A stretch of 53,612 nt of DNA from Myxococcales bacterium (GCA_028287105.1 JAQBQH010000316.1:1-53612), one strand, 5' to 3'; positions 11,239 to 18,577 are shown, numbered from the stretch's first letter. Numbers and translations: made by a program. The notes: generated from the sequence alone by a model not told the origin.

Positions 11239-12384
11239 TCAGCCGGCGAGGTACTTGACCATCTGCGACAGGCCGCTCACGTCGTAGATGTCCTCGTCGA
11301 AGAACGGCACCTGGACGATGAGCGCCTTTTGCCCCGAGCGTTCGCCGAGGCGGGTCACCTGCCGCGCGTCGGTCTCGGCGAGCTCCTGGAACTCTTTGTG
11401 CGTGCGATCGAAGTCGCTGGCGACCTGCGTGATGTCGTCGGGCGAATAGCCGCGCAGCTCGGGGCGCGCGGTCAGCTTGGCGATGAGCGTCTCGCGATCG
11501 ATCGTCGAGCGGTTCGAGGTGTGGACGCGGTTGACGACGAAGGCGCCGAGCGGCATCTTCGACGCGATGAGCCGGTCGTAGAAATAGATCGCCTCGTCGA
11601 CGGACATCGGGTCGGCCGACGACACCAGCACGAAGGCGACGTCGGCGCCGCGCAACAGCTCGAACACCTCGCGCGCGCGATCGCGAAATCCGCCGAGGAT
11701 GCTGTTGAACTCGACGAAGAAGCGCGCCATGTCCTCGAGGAACGCCGAGCCGACGAAGCGCGCCAGCCGCTTGAGCACGAACGCCGCGCCCATGCCGACC
11801 GCCTTCAACGAGAAGCGCCCCGCCGCCATGTACGGCTTGGTGAACCACTGGATCGCCGAGGAGTCGATGGCCGCGGTGAGCCGCTCGGGGGCGTCGAGGA
11901 AGTCGAGCGCGTTGGCCGTCGGCGGCGTGTCGAGGATGATGAGATCGTATTTGCCCTCGCCCGCGATCTCGTAGAGCTTGGCCATCGCGGCGTATTCGTG
12001 CGAGCCCGCCAGCGTGGACGAAATCTGCTGGTAGATGCGGTTGGACATGATTCGCTTCTGCGACTCGGGATCCTTGGCGTAGCGGGTGACGATCTCGTCG
12101 AAGGCGCGCTTCTGGTCGAGCATCATCGCGTCGAGCGTTCCCGCGACCGGCGCGCCACCGAGCGAGACCTTGTCCGCCGGGACCGCCTGCACGTCGTGGC
12201 CGAGCGTCGCCAATCCCAGAGCATTGGCGAGGCGCTTGGCGGGGTCGATGGTGAGCACCAGCGTGCGCCGGCCGGCGCGCGCACCGGCCAGCCCCAGCGA
12301 CGCGGCGGTGGTGGTCTTGCCGACGCCGCCCGAGCCTACACAGACGAGGATCTTACTTTTTTCAATGAGGGGCTTGAGCGACAT
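11239..12384 (-). CDS. ArsA/Get3-family ATPase, P-loop Lys present but signature Lys missing
   Basis: The 381-residue SIMIBI-class ATPase starts at ATG 12384; the upstream frame extension overlaps the divergent gene. The P-loop is VGSGGVGKTT (about residues 16-25), keeping the nucleotide-binding Lys23 but having Ser18 where KGGxGKT proteins carry the signature Lys. Other ArsA/Get3 elements are LTIDPAKRLANAL, the TPPTANALDFLDAP switch, and FVVNRVH for base recognition. ArsA proteins power arsenite efflux and Get3 targets tail-anchored proteins. No arsenic-binding cysteine cluster or ArsB gene is seen, so arsenic resistance is unlikely. The gene at 16818-17756 is the probable partner ATPase. 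Confidence 0.85.
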   Translation of the reverse strand: MSLKPLIEKSKILVCVGSGGVGKTTTAASLGLAGARAGRRTLVLTIDPAKRLANALGLATLGHDVQAVPADKVSLGGAPVAGTLDAMMLDQKRAFDEIVTRYAKDPESQKRIMSNRIYQQISSTLAGSHEYAAMAKLYEIAGEGKYDLIILDTPPTANALDFLDAPERLTAAIDSSAIQWFTKPYMAAGRFSLKAVGMGAAFVLKRLARFVGSAFLEDMARFFVEFNSILGGFRDRAREVFELLRGADVAFVLVSSADPMSVDEAIYFYDRLIASKMPLGAFVVNRVHTSNRSTIDRETLIAKLTARPELRGYSPDDITQVASDFDRTHKEFQELAETDARQVTRLGERSGQKALIVQVPFFDEDIYDVSGLSQMVKYLAG

Positions 12385-12400
12385 GCGAGGCGACCTTTGT

Positions 12401-12408
12401 AGTATAAA
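12401..12408. promoter_or_regulatory. overlapping divergent -10 elements
   Basis: The plus strand reads TATAAA (12403-12408), six bases before the ATG at 12415. The minus strand reads TATACT (12406-12401), 16 nt before the ATG at 12384. One AT-rich patch in a very GC-rich 30-bp gap thus appears to serve both genes. Clear -35 boxes were not found. Confidence 0.5.
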
Positions 12409-12414
12409 TCGCGC

Positions 12415-12738
12415 ATGGCAACCAAGTCGCTCCGCGAATACCTGGACGAATATGGAGAGGGGCACCGCCACCTCGGGACCCGCCTGACGCATATGTTCGG
12501 CATCCCGATGATCCTCGCCTCGTTGCCAATGCTGCCGTTCAATCCGCTGGTCGGTGGCGGCCTGTTCGTCGGCGGCTGGATCCTCCAGTTCATCGGCCAC
12601 TACGTCTTCGAGAAGAACGATCCCAAGTTCTTCGGCGACCCGGTCAACCTGTTGATCGGCGTGGTGTGGGCGGCCAAGGAATGGGTCGAGCTGGTCGGTC
12701 TCGAGCTGCCGCTTCCCGCGGCGAAGTCCGGTACGTAG
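12415..12738 (+). CDS. DUF962/Mpo1-like membrane protein
   Basis: The 107-residue protein has the DUF962 pattern: an N-terminal YxxxHRHLGTRLTHMFGIP histidine motif, two hydrophobic helices (about 28-65) and the distal GHYVFEKNDPKFFGDP motif. Yeast Mpo1, of the same family, is an Fe-dependent dioxygenase in 2-hydroxy fatty acid alpha-oxidation; the conserved His residues here would hold the metal. Bacterial members are mostly uncharacterised. The gene is followed after 14 nt by the biotin carrier protein gene, so the two may share a transcript, which fits fatty-acid or acyl-CoA metabolism. Confidence 0.85.
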   Translation: MATKSLREYLDEYGEGHRHLGTRLTHMFGIPMILASLPMLPFNPLVGGGLFVGGWILQFIGHYVFEKNDPKFFGDPVNLLIGVVWAAKEWVELVGLELPLPAAKSGT

Positions 12739-12752
12739 GGAGAGCGCCAGCC

Positions 12753-13277
12753 ATGATCCACAAGTACTCGATCGAGATGTCCGGTTCGGAGCGCGAAATC
12801 ACCGTCGAGAAGCTCGACGGCAACCGCGTCCGCGTGGTGCACGCCGGTCGCACGCGCGTCTACGATGCCGTACGCATCGGCGGCAGCGGTCGCGCCTCGT
12901 CGTGGTCGCTCCTGCCCGAGGGGGGCGGCACGACAGCGCTGGTCGACGTCGACGGCGCGGCGCCCGATCTCAACGTCACGGTCGACAACGTGACCGTGCC
13001 GCTCAAGCTCGAGAGCGCGCGCGCCAAGGTCGCCGGTCGCGCAGCGCCGGCGCAGAAGGTCGGTCCCTCGTCGGTGCAGTCGCCGATGCCGGGCAAGGTG
13101 GTCAAGGTGCTCGTCGCTGCCGGCGACGAGGTCAAGGCGGGCCAGGGCGTCGTCGTGGTCGAGGCGATGAAGATGGAAAACGAGCTCAAGGCGCCCAAGG
13201 ACGGCAAGGTCAAATCGGTCTCGGCCAAGGAAGGCCAGCCCGTCGAAGCCGGTCAGACTCTCGTCACACTCGAGTAA
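12753..13277 (+). CDS. biotin carboxyl carrier protein of an acyl-CoA carboxylase
   Basis: The start at ATG 12753 gives 174 residues. The C-terminal 75 residues form a biotinyl domain with the canonical EAMKMENEL motif, whose central Lys is biotinylated, preceded by SPMPGKVVKVLVAAGDEVKAGQ. The N-terminal half is beta-rich, as in stand-alone carrier subunits of acetyl- or propionyl-CoA carboxylases and oxaloacetate decarboxylases. Neither biotin carboxylase nor carboxyltransferase genes are in the window, so the partners must be encoded elsewhere. It lies 14 nt after the DUF962 gene. Confidence 0.92.
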   Translation: MIHKYSIEMSGSEREITVEKLDGNRVRVVHAGRTRVYDAVRIGGSGRASSWSLLPEGGGTTALVDVDGAAPDLNVTVDNVTVPLKLESARAKVAGRAAPAQKVGPSSVQSPMPGKVVKVLVAAGDEVKAGQGVVVVEAMKMENELKAPKDGKVKSVSAKEGQPVEAGQTLVTLE

Positions 13278-13295
13278 TTCCCGTCGGGCTCTGTT

Positions 13296-13301
13296 GTATA
13301 C
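13296..13301 (+). promoter_or_regulatory. -10 element TATACT
   Basis: TATACT lies 7 nt before the GTG at 13309 in an otherwise GC-rich context, supporting that GTG start and an essentially leaderless transcript. The alternative TTG start at 13294 overlaps the hexamer and is therefore less likely. Confidence 0.5.
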
Positions 13302-13308
13302 TGCGGGC

Positions 13309-14271
13309 GTGCGTCGCCTAATCCTTGCCGCGTTTCTCTTGTCCGCGGCTGGCTGCAAAAACAAGACGGTGGACGTCGCGCCGATTGCCGCCGAAGACGA
13401 GAGTCTGCGTAAGAACGAATCGGACCTCATGACCCAGCGCGGCGCGCTGCAGCGCGAGCGCAAGAAGCTGTCGGACGCGCGGGCCGAGATCATCGAGCGG
13501 CGAACGCAGCTCGGTCACGACTCGACGGGGCAGTCCGCCCTCGACGAGGAAGAGAAGAAGCTCTTGACCAAGGAGAGCGACCTCACCTCGCAGGAGGCGC
13601 AGGTCAACTCCAAGCTCGACGAGCTGCTCAAGATGCGCGGCGATCTGGTCAAGCGCGCCACGCAGGTGGTGGCGACGGCACCGGGCGCCGATCCGCTCGA
13701 GCGCGCCGCCAAGCGCGAGCAGTCGGTGGCGTCACGCGAGCGCGAGATGGCCGAGCGCGAGCGGGATGTGTCGCAGCGCGAGAAGGAGCTGGGGTTGCGC
13801 GAGGCGGTGCTGGCCAAGCGCGAGCGCGACACCTGCGGCGCGGTGGCGGTGCCGGCCAAGGTCGAGCTGCCCAAGGGGCTGCACTACTCGTCGCGCGACG
13901 TCGAGCCGATCTATCGCAAGGCGCTCAAGCTGATGCAGGAGCGCGGCCTTTTGACGTCGGACCTGCCGCCGGGCACCGGAAAGCTCGTCGAGGACACGCG
14001 CGAGACGATGAAGAAGGGCGACTACGTGCGCGCCAAGTACGACGCCGATCAGCTGCTCGCCACCGTCGAGGAGATCCGGATCGATCGGTCGTTCATCTCG
14101 GCCAAGATGGCGCGGCTGTCGGCGGCCATGCGCGGCAAGAAGCTCGAGGGCGGCGACCGCAAGACCGTCGAGGAGCTGTTCCAGGAAGCGACGTCGAACT
14201 ACGGCGACGGGAAGTTTCCGCAGGCGAACCTGAAGATCAACAAGCTGTTCGCGCTGTTGAAGGCTGGTTAG
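13309..14271 (+). CDS. coiled-coil lipoprotein
   Basis: The 320-residue product starts at GTG 13309. Its short signal peptide ends SAAGC, with lipidation expected at Cys16. Residues about 30-185 are strongly heptad-like and charged (runs of Lys/Arg/Glu with EREMAERERDVSQREKELG-type repeats), predicting a long coiled coil. The C-terminal part is a separate helical domain (YSSRDVEPIYRKALKLMQERG onward, about 195-320) with TPR-like helices. No enzyme motif is visible. A structural role between outer membrane and periplasm is plausible from architecture, but no named family is recognised. Confidence 0.75.
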   Translation: MRRLILAAFLLSAAGCKNKTVDVAPIAAEDESLRKNESDLMTQRGALQRERKKLSDARAEIIERRTQLGHDSTGQSALDEEEKKLLTKESDLTSQEAQVNSKLDELLKMRGDLVKRATQVVATAPGADPLERAAKREQSVASREREMAERERDVSQREKELGLREAVLAKRERDTCGAVAVPAKVELPKGLHYSSRDVEPIYRKALKLMQERGLLTSDLPPGTGKLVEDTRETMKKGDYVRAKYDADQLLATVEEIRIDRSFISAKMARLSAAMRGKKLEGGDRKTVEELFQEATSNYGDGKFPQANLKINKLFALLKAG

Positions 14272-14322
14272 GACCAGCAACTTTTCGCGCCGATCGCCGA
14301 TAACCAAAGAGGGTGTAGAAGC

Positions 14323-14643
14323 ATGCCGGGACAGGGCCGCCTCGGGGACAAAGCGCAGATTCAGTCGGACGCCCACGGCTGTCCAGGCTGTCCGCATCCG
14401 GGTGTCGGGCCGGCGATCGCCGGATCGGCCAACGTCTTCGTCAACGGGCGGCCGGGGCTGCGCGTCGACGACGTCGGCATTCACGCGATCTGCTGCGGTC
14501 CCAACATGTGGAAGGCGCAAGCCGGGTCGGGCACCGTGTTCATCAACGGCAAGGCCGCCTATCGCAAGGACGACGAGTCGAAGCACTGCGGCGGCAGCGG
14601 CAAGCTGATTGAGGGCTCCGACGACGTCATCGTCGGCGGCTGA
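14323..14643 (+). CDS. PAAR-like protein (DUF4150/PAAR fold)
   Basis: The 106-residue Gly- and Cys-rich protein has repeated beta motifs (SANVFVNGRPGLRVDDVGIH and GSGTVFINGKAAYRKDDESK) and the ending HCGGSGKLIEGSDDVIVGG, typical of PAAR-motif proteins. PAAR proteins cap VgrG spikes of type VI secretion systems or related contractile machines and may carry effectors. Several His and Cys residues (HGCPGCPHP, HAICCGP, HCGG) could bind the tip metal. There is no toxin extension and no VgrG, Hcp or sheath gene in the window, so it is an orphan. Confidence 0.85.
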   Translation: MPGQGRLGDKAQIQSDAHGCPGCPHPGVGPAIAGSANVFVNGRPGLRVDDVGIHAICCGPNMWKAQAGSGTVFINGKAAYRKDDESKHCGGSGKLIEGSDDVIVGG

Positions 14644-14670
14644 GCCGACGAAAACGGGCGAAGCGGGCGC

Positions 14671-14841
14671 TTAGCGCTTGGCTGGCTCGAGCATCTTGAT
14701 CCCGTCGCGAATCAAGGTCCTGATGACGCCACCGACGGAGGTGTTGCGGCGCTTGGCTTCGGTCTGAAGATCACGCAAATCTTTGTCCGTTATTCGGACG
14801 GTGATTCGGGTGCCTTTTGGATCCTTCGATTTACCTACCAT
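14671..14841 (-). CDS. small ribbon-helix-helix DNA-binding protein
   Basis: The product is 56 residues from the ATG at 14841 (61 from a GTG at 14856). RITVRITDKDLRDLQTEAKR followed by RNTSVGGVIRTLIRDGIKML matches the beta-strand/helix/helix pattern of Arc/MetJ/CopG repressors, which dimerise and insert the strand in the major groove. Such proteins are often antitoxins or autoregulators. No toxin gene lies beside it: the neighbours are the PAAR gene (convergent) and a PEGA gene. It has a conventional promoter in the AT-rich gap upstream (14904-14931). Its target may be the palindrome at 14953-14965. Confidence 0.75.
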   Translation of the reverse strand: MVGKSKDPKGTRITVRITDKDLRDLQTEAKRRNTSVGGVIRTLIRDGIKMLEPAKR

Positions 14842-14903
14842 GGCTTGTCCACACACCCCCGGGTTTGCATTAAGGCCGGAGAGAGCCTCGTTATGTGCGC
14901 CCT

Positions 14904-14931
14904 ACTCTATGTCACCGACAATGCACGTCAA
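14904..14931 (-). promoter_or_regulatory. predicted promoter of the ribbon-helix-helix gene
   Basis: The reverse strand reads TTGACG (14926-14931), a 16-bp spacer, then TAGAGT (14904-14909). This predicts a leader of about 55 nt before the ATG at 14841, in contrast to the very short leaders suggested elsewhere in the window. Confidence 0.55.
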
Positions 14932-14952
14932 GATATTGTTTTTACACGTTAA

Positions 14953-14965
14953 TTTGTCTGACAAA
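14953..14965. promoter_or_regulatory. 13-bp perfect palindrome, operator candidate
   Basis: TTTGTC-T-GACAAA is a perfect inverted repeat around one base. It lies about 45 bp upstream of the predicted ribbon-helix-helix transcription start, a position suitable for an activator or repressor of that promoter. Confidence 0.45.
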
Positions 14966-15000
14966 ATGATCATGTTTCGTTCCTTAATTGCACGGTAGGC

Positions 15001-15031
15001 CGCGCGCAATTTCGCGCAAGCGTTGCGCGCG
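15001..15031 (-). terminator. stem-loop after the PEGA gene
   Basis: CGCGCGCAA (15001-15009) and TTGCGCGCG (15023-15031) form a perfect 9-bp stem with a 13-nt loop. It sits 30 nt beyond the stop codon of the gene at 15061-15957, so it may end the lipase/ATPase/PEGA transcript. No U-tract follows, so it could instead act with Rho or protect the 3' end. Confidence 0.45.
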
Positions 15032-15060
15032 AACGCGTGACGAATGTGACGACGCGACTT

Positions 15061-15957
15061 CTAAGGTGTTGGATTGGGGTTGTAGCCGGTCGATGAATCG
15101 GCGCCGGGAAGACCCGGCCGCACCAGCCAGACGACGCCGACCGTGATGCCGGTGACGGCGACGCCGGCGAGCGAGAGCGCCCACCAGGTGCGGTACCACT
15201 TGAGCGGTTTTCTCGTCGCTGACGGCAGACCGCGCTTCTGATTCTCGGTCATCTCGCCCTCGGCGAGCGGATAGGCGGCGAGGTTGATGTCGACGGGCAG
15301 GGTCTTGTCGAACTCGACATCGAGGAAGCGCAGGAAATCGTGATAGGCGGGATGGGTCACGCGCAGCGCGTGCGTGCCGACGGGCAGCTCGACGAGCCCG
15401 GAGTGCGACGGGCGACCGTCGATCTGGACCTCGGCGCCCTGCACGTCGAGCCGGATCTGCAGGCGGCCGTTGTAGCGGCCGGGATCGAGGATGCGCATGA
15501 GCGCGGCGCGCACCGTGTCGCGATCGTGCGGGGCGCGCGTGTTGCCACCCGCGAGCGAGATGGTGGTCGAGCCGAGGACGCGGCCGCTCGGGACCTCGAC
15601 CGCCTGGAGATAGATGACGAGCCCCTCACCGAGCGGCGTCGCCTCGACGGAGACGGCGCGCTGCGAGCTGGTCTCCTTGCCGAGCGCCAGCGCACGCCCC
15701 GACGGCTGCGGATCGAGCTTGGCGTCGCCCTTCTTGAGCCCGGTCAGCTTCGTGCCGGCGAGATTGGCGAGGACGAAACCGGGGAGCGCCTGCGCCGACT
15801 CGACCAGCGCCGCTTCGATGCGACCGGCGGCGGCGCCGAGGCTGCCGTCACGCGGCGGCAGGACGGCGAGGCGCACCGGCGGCTGCGCGAACGCCGCCAG
15901 CGACAACGTCACCGTCAGCGACGCGGCCACGAGGCCGGCGAGCCGCGCGCGCGTCAC
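15061..15957 (-). CDS. secreted PEGA domain protein with C-terminal anchor
   Basis: The GTG start at 15957 overlaps the upstream stop codon (GTGA), giving 298 residues. A signal peptide (about 1-27, ending LAAFAQ) is followed by a domain resembling those that form tolerance/penicillin-binding accessory folds (LAVLPPRDGSLGAAAGRIEAAL). A PEGA module comes next (GRLQIRLDVQGAEVQIDGRP, then a VELPVGTHALRVTHPAYHDF-type segment), then a basic linker and a C-terminal WYRTWW motif preceding a transmembrane helix. The function is unknown; PEGA modules suggest envelope or surface-layer interactions. Translation is coupled to the paralogous upstream gene. Confidence 0.75.
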   Translation of the reverse strand: MTRARLAGLVAASLTVTLSLAAFAQPPVRLAVLPPRDGSLGAAAGRIEAALVESAQALPGFVLANLAGTKLTGLKKGDAKLDPQPSGRALALGKETSSQRAVSVEATPLGEGLVIYLQAVEVPSGRVLGSTTISLAGGNTRAPHDRDTVRAALMRILDPGRYNGRLQIRLDVQGAEVQIDGRPSHSGLVELPVGTHALRVTHPAYHDFLRFLDVEFDKTLPVDINLAAYPLAEGEMTENQKRGLPSATRKPLKWYRTWWALSLAGVAVTGITVGVVWLVRPGLPGADSSTGYNPNPTP

Positions 15958-16811
15958 GGGCAGCCGCCCTTGGCGCAGTCGACGACGCCCTGCTTCGGCA
16001 CCGCGTAGCCGACGGCGAGGCCGGTCAAGATGGCGGCGCCGGCGGTGGCGGTCCAGAACCACCAGCGCGTGTAGATCGGCGTCTCGCCGGCGGCGCGGCG
16101 ACGGCGCTCGGCCTTACGCGCCGACTCCGACATGGCGCTCTGGTGCACGACCACCTGCGTCGTCTTCTCGAAGCGGACCGGCACGTCCTCGGTGAACTGC
16201 GTGAAGCCTTCGCGCTGGACGGAGAGCTTGTGCACGCCCGTCGGCAGCGCCGTGAGCGGGCCGGCCAGCGGGGTCTTGGCGACGTCGAGGCCGTCGAGGG
16301 TGACGACGGCGTTGGGGACGTCGGAGAGGATGGCGATGTTGCCGACCAGCCGCTCGGGCGCGATGAGGCGAAAGGCGGCGACGCGGATCTCGTCGATGAG
16401 CTCGTCGGGCGAGCCGCGCAAGGTGGCGCTGACGCGACGCAGCTCGCGGCCGGTGTCGTCGACCAGCTTCAAGTTGACGACGTAGGAGTCGGCCAGGCCG
16501 CCGACGTTGCCGGCGACCACACGCGTGACCTTGAGCGCGCGCGCCAGAAGGACGAGGCAGGTGGGATCGGCGGTGCAGTTGGCCAGGCGCGGATTGGCGG
16601 CCAGCACGTCGCCGACCGCGCGCTCCGACGGCAGCTCCTTGCCGACCACCCGCTGCAGCTCGACGCGGAGAATGCGTTGCAATTGGTCGACGATCTCCGG
16701 CTCGATCCCGAGGGGGTCGAGTCGGAAGAGCGCGTACGTCTCGGTAGCGCGCGCAGCCGTCGCCAGTAGCAGCAGCGCGGCCACGACAAGCGGGCGCATC
16801 GCCCGCATCAT
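15954..16811 (-). CDS. secreted PEGA domain protein with C-terminal anchor
   Basis: The 285-residue protein has a signal peptide (about 1-22) and an alpha/beta domain at about 25-160 with LRVELQRVVGKELPSE and CTADPTCLVLLARALKVTRVV. This is the pattern of TolB-N-like or bacterial stress-sensor domains that scan a Cys-x-Cys-like pair. A PEGA module follows (NAVVTLDGLDVAKTPLAGPL, GVHKLSVQREGF). A basic stretch, the motif IYTRWWFW and a transmembrane helix at about 252-272 end the protein. Only a short tail with Cys residues lies beyond the helix. It ends in a 4-nt overlap with the next PEGA gene and begins 6 nt after the ATPase gene at 16818. Confidence 0.75.
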   Translation of the reverse strand: MMRAMRPLVVAALLLLATAARATETYALFRLDPLGIEPEIVDQLQRILRVELQRVVGKELPSERAVGDVLAANPRLANCTADPTCLVLLARALKVTRVVAGNVGGLADSYVVNLKLVDDTGRELRRVSATLRGSPDELIDEIRVAAFRLIAPERLVGNIAILSDVPNAVVTLDGLDVAKTPLAGPLTALPTGVHKLSVQREGFTQFTEDVPVRFEKTTQVVVHQSAMSESARKAERRRRAAGETPIYTRWWFWTATAGAAILTGLAVGYAVPKQGVVDCAKGGCP

Positions 16812-16817
16812 ACCCGG

Positions 16818-17756
16818 TTACTGGATCGCCGCCAATTGCGGCTCGAGGCGGTCGGCGAGATCCTCCAGCGCCTTGGGGCCGAAATCGGGCGTGAACAGAT
16901 ACGGAAGGTGCGCCTGCGGCACCGGAACCTCGCGGCGCAGGCGCTCCAGGTAGCGGTCGTTGAGCTCGCGCCGTCGCTGCGCCGTGCGCGCCGAGGCGAT
17001 GAGCGGCTGCAGCGCCGGGTCGCCCACGTCCTCGGGCAGCGCGTGCAGGGCGCGCGCCGAGACGCCGGTGACGAAGCGCGGCGGATAGAGCGCGTTGACC
17101 ACCAGCGGCCCGAGCGTCACGCCAATCTTCTCGGTAGCGCGGCGCGACAGCTCGATGGCCTCGTTGGACGGCAGGTCTTCGGCCAGCGTCACGATGGTCA
17201 TGTTGGTGCGGCGCGGATCGCGCAGGAGGTCACGCGTGGCCGCCGCGGGACGCGTGAGCGGCCCTTCGGGCACCGCTTCCAGGATGGCCTGCGGGATCTG
17301 CAGCATGGTGATGAGGTGGCCCGTCGCCGGCCCGTCGACGATGACCTGATCCCACTTGCGCTTGCCGTCCTCGACCTCGGTGGTGTGGTACCAGATCTTG
17401 CCGAGCATCGAGTAGTCCTCGAGGCCGGGGATGGCGTGCAAAAAGGCGCGCGACACCTTGTTCTCGAGCACCTGCTTGGCGATGAACTCCGAGCGCAGAA
17501 CCATGGCGCCGTATTCGCGCAGGGCCGCGTGCGGGGTCATGTTGACGGCCCACAAGCGCTCGCGCACGCGGGCGAGGTCGGTGCCGATGGGCGGCACGCC
17601 GAACAGCGACGAGAGGCGCTCTTTGGACTTGGTCTGCGCCAGGAGGACGCGCCGGCCCTTTTTCGCCGACGCCAGCGCCAGCGCGGCGGCGACGGTGGTG
17701 CGGCCGACACCGCCTTTACCGGCGATGATGACGAGCTGTTGGTCGAAGAGGCTCAT
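16818..17756 (-). CDS. ArsA/Get3-family ATPase, signature Lys present but P-loop Lys replaced by Arg
   Basis: This 312-residue SIMIBI ATPase has the deviant Walker A IAGKGGVGRTT (residues 11-21). Signature Lys14 is kept, but the P-loop Lys at 19 is Arg. The switch region VDGPATGHLITMLQIPQ and VVNALYPPRF are also recognisable. It lacks ArsA metal-binding cysteines. The substitutions are the mirror image of those in the ATPase at 11239-12384, suggesting a heterodimer in which each subunit supplies one lysine; a similar pair is known in mycobacteria. Its start overlaps the stop of the lipase gene by 4 nt (ATGA), and two PEGA genes follow, so it may serve envelope biogenesis. Confidence 0.85.
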   Translation of the reverse strand: MSLFDQQLVIIAGKGGVGRTTVAAALALASAKKGRRVLLAQTKSKERLSSLFGVPPIGTDLARVRERLWAVNMTPHAALREYGAMVLRSEFIAKQVLENKVSRAFLHAIPGLEDYSMLGKIWYHTTEVEDGKRKWDQVIVDGPATGHLITMLQIPQAILEAVPEGPLTRPAAATRDLLRDPRRTNMTIVTLAEDLPSNEAIELSRRATEKIGVTLGPLVVNALYPPRFVTGVSARALHALPEDVGDPALQPLIASARTAQRRRELNDRYLERLRREVPVPQAHLPYLFTPDFGPKALEDLADRLEPQLAAIQ

Positions 17757-18577
17757 GCTCGGAGGCGATCAGCGACGCAATCGAGAACGCGTGGCGAGAG
17801 CAGCAGCGACAGGTGGCCGAGGTTCTCGAAGACGCGATCTTCGCCGACCGGAGCGATCGACGCCGACTCCGGCGGCTCGATGATGGCGTCGGCGCGCGAC
17901 CAGACGGAGGTGTACTGGATGCCGTCGCGGGCGGCGAGCGGGCCGAGCTCCGTGTAGAACGGCGAGTCGGCGACCGATTCGCGCGCCGACGGCATGAACG
18001 AGCCGAGACGCGCCACCAGCGTGCCTTTGTGCGGCGAACCGATGGTGACGAGGCGGCCGATGTGCTCGTGGCCGCCGAGGTGCTCGATGTAGTAGCGCGC
18101 GACCACGCCGCCGAGCGAATGGGCGACGATGTCGACGCGCTGGCAGCCTTCGCGGGCGCGCACGCCGGCGATGAAGCGCGCCAGCTGCTCGGCCGATCGG
18201 CGCACCGGCTGCGGCGAGAAGTAGCTGGTGCCGTAGAGCGGACCGATGCCGCGTTTGGCGAGGCGGCGGCCGAGCCAGATCCAGTTGGTGCGGTTCATGG
18301 CGAAGCCGTGCAGAAGGACCACCGGGTTGCGCGTGCCGCGGGCCGTGCCCTCGCCTTCGTGGGTCGCCTCGTAGGTGGCCCCGATGATGAGCCACAGCGG
18401 CCAGAACGGCAGCAGCAGCATGCAGGCGAAGAGCTCGACGAAGGCGGCGCGGACGAGGTTGGACGTGGGGGTGTGGGCGCGACGATGCCAGAAGGCGTGG
18501 GTGTAGCTCGTGACGACGTAGAAGCTGCAAGCCACGAGAAGGACTGCCAAGGCGGCAACGAAAATACGTAAAACCAC
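17753..18577 (-). CDS. membrane-anchored alpha/beta-hydrolase, lipase-like
   Basis: The GTG start at 18577 gives 274 residues. Two hydrophobic segments lie at the N-terminus (about 3-22 and 42-65), and the first contains an LVAC lipobox-like sequence. The hydrolase follows: PVVLLHGFAMNRTNW (oxyanion hole HG) and VDIVAHSLGGVVARYY (nucleophile elbow GHSLG-type). A catalytic Asp/His pair is expected in the C-terminal part (SRADAIIEPPES, NLGHLSLLLSP). This fits triacylglycerol lipase or esterase families acting at the membrane. It is the first gene of the unit with the ATPase at 16818 and the two PEGA genes. Confidence 0.85.
   Translation of the reverse strand: MVLRIFVAALAVLLVACSFYVVTSYTHAFWHRRAHTPTSNLVRAAFVELFACMLLLPFWPLWLIIGATYEATHEGEGTARGTRNPVVLLHGFAMNRTNWIWLGRRLAKRGIGPLYGTSYFSPQPVRRSAEQLARFIAGVRAREGCQRVDIVAHSLGGVVARYYIEHLGGHEHIGRLVTIGSPHKGTLVARLGSFMPSARESVADSPFYTELGPLAARDGIQYTSVWSRADAIIEPPESASIAPVGEDRVFENLGHLSLLLSPRVLDCVADRLRA

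Larger units (their letters stand above)
14857..15060. other. AT-rich intergenic region
   Basis: About 200 bp without a supported gene, with far more A and T than anywhere else except 5484-5597. It contains the ribbon-helix-helix promoter, the palindrome at 14953-14965 and the hairpin at 15001-15031. I see no convincing small ORF or tRNA. It could be a relic of a horizontally acquired segment or simply a regulatory region. Confidence 0.5.

Noticed and set aside
14671-14841. Toxin-antitoxin module with the ribbon-helix-helix protein as antitoxin
   Set aside because: No toxin-sized ORF lies on the same strand next to it; the upstream 200 bp hold only regulatory signals and the downstream gene is a PAAR protein on the other strand.
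11239-17756. Arsenic-resistance (ArsA) operon
   Set aside because: No ArsB, ArsC, ArsD or ArsR gene and no metal-binding cysteines in the ATPases; neighbours are PEGA, lipase and biotin carrier genes.
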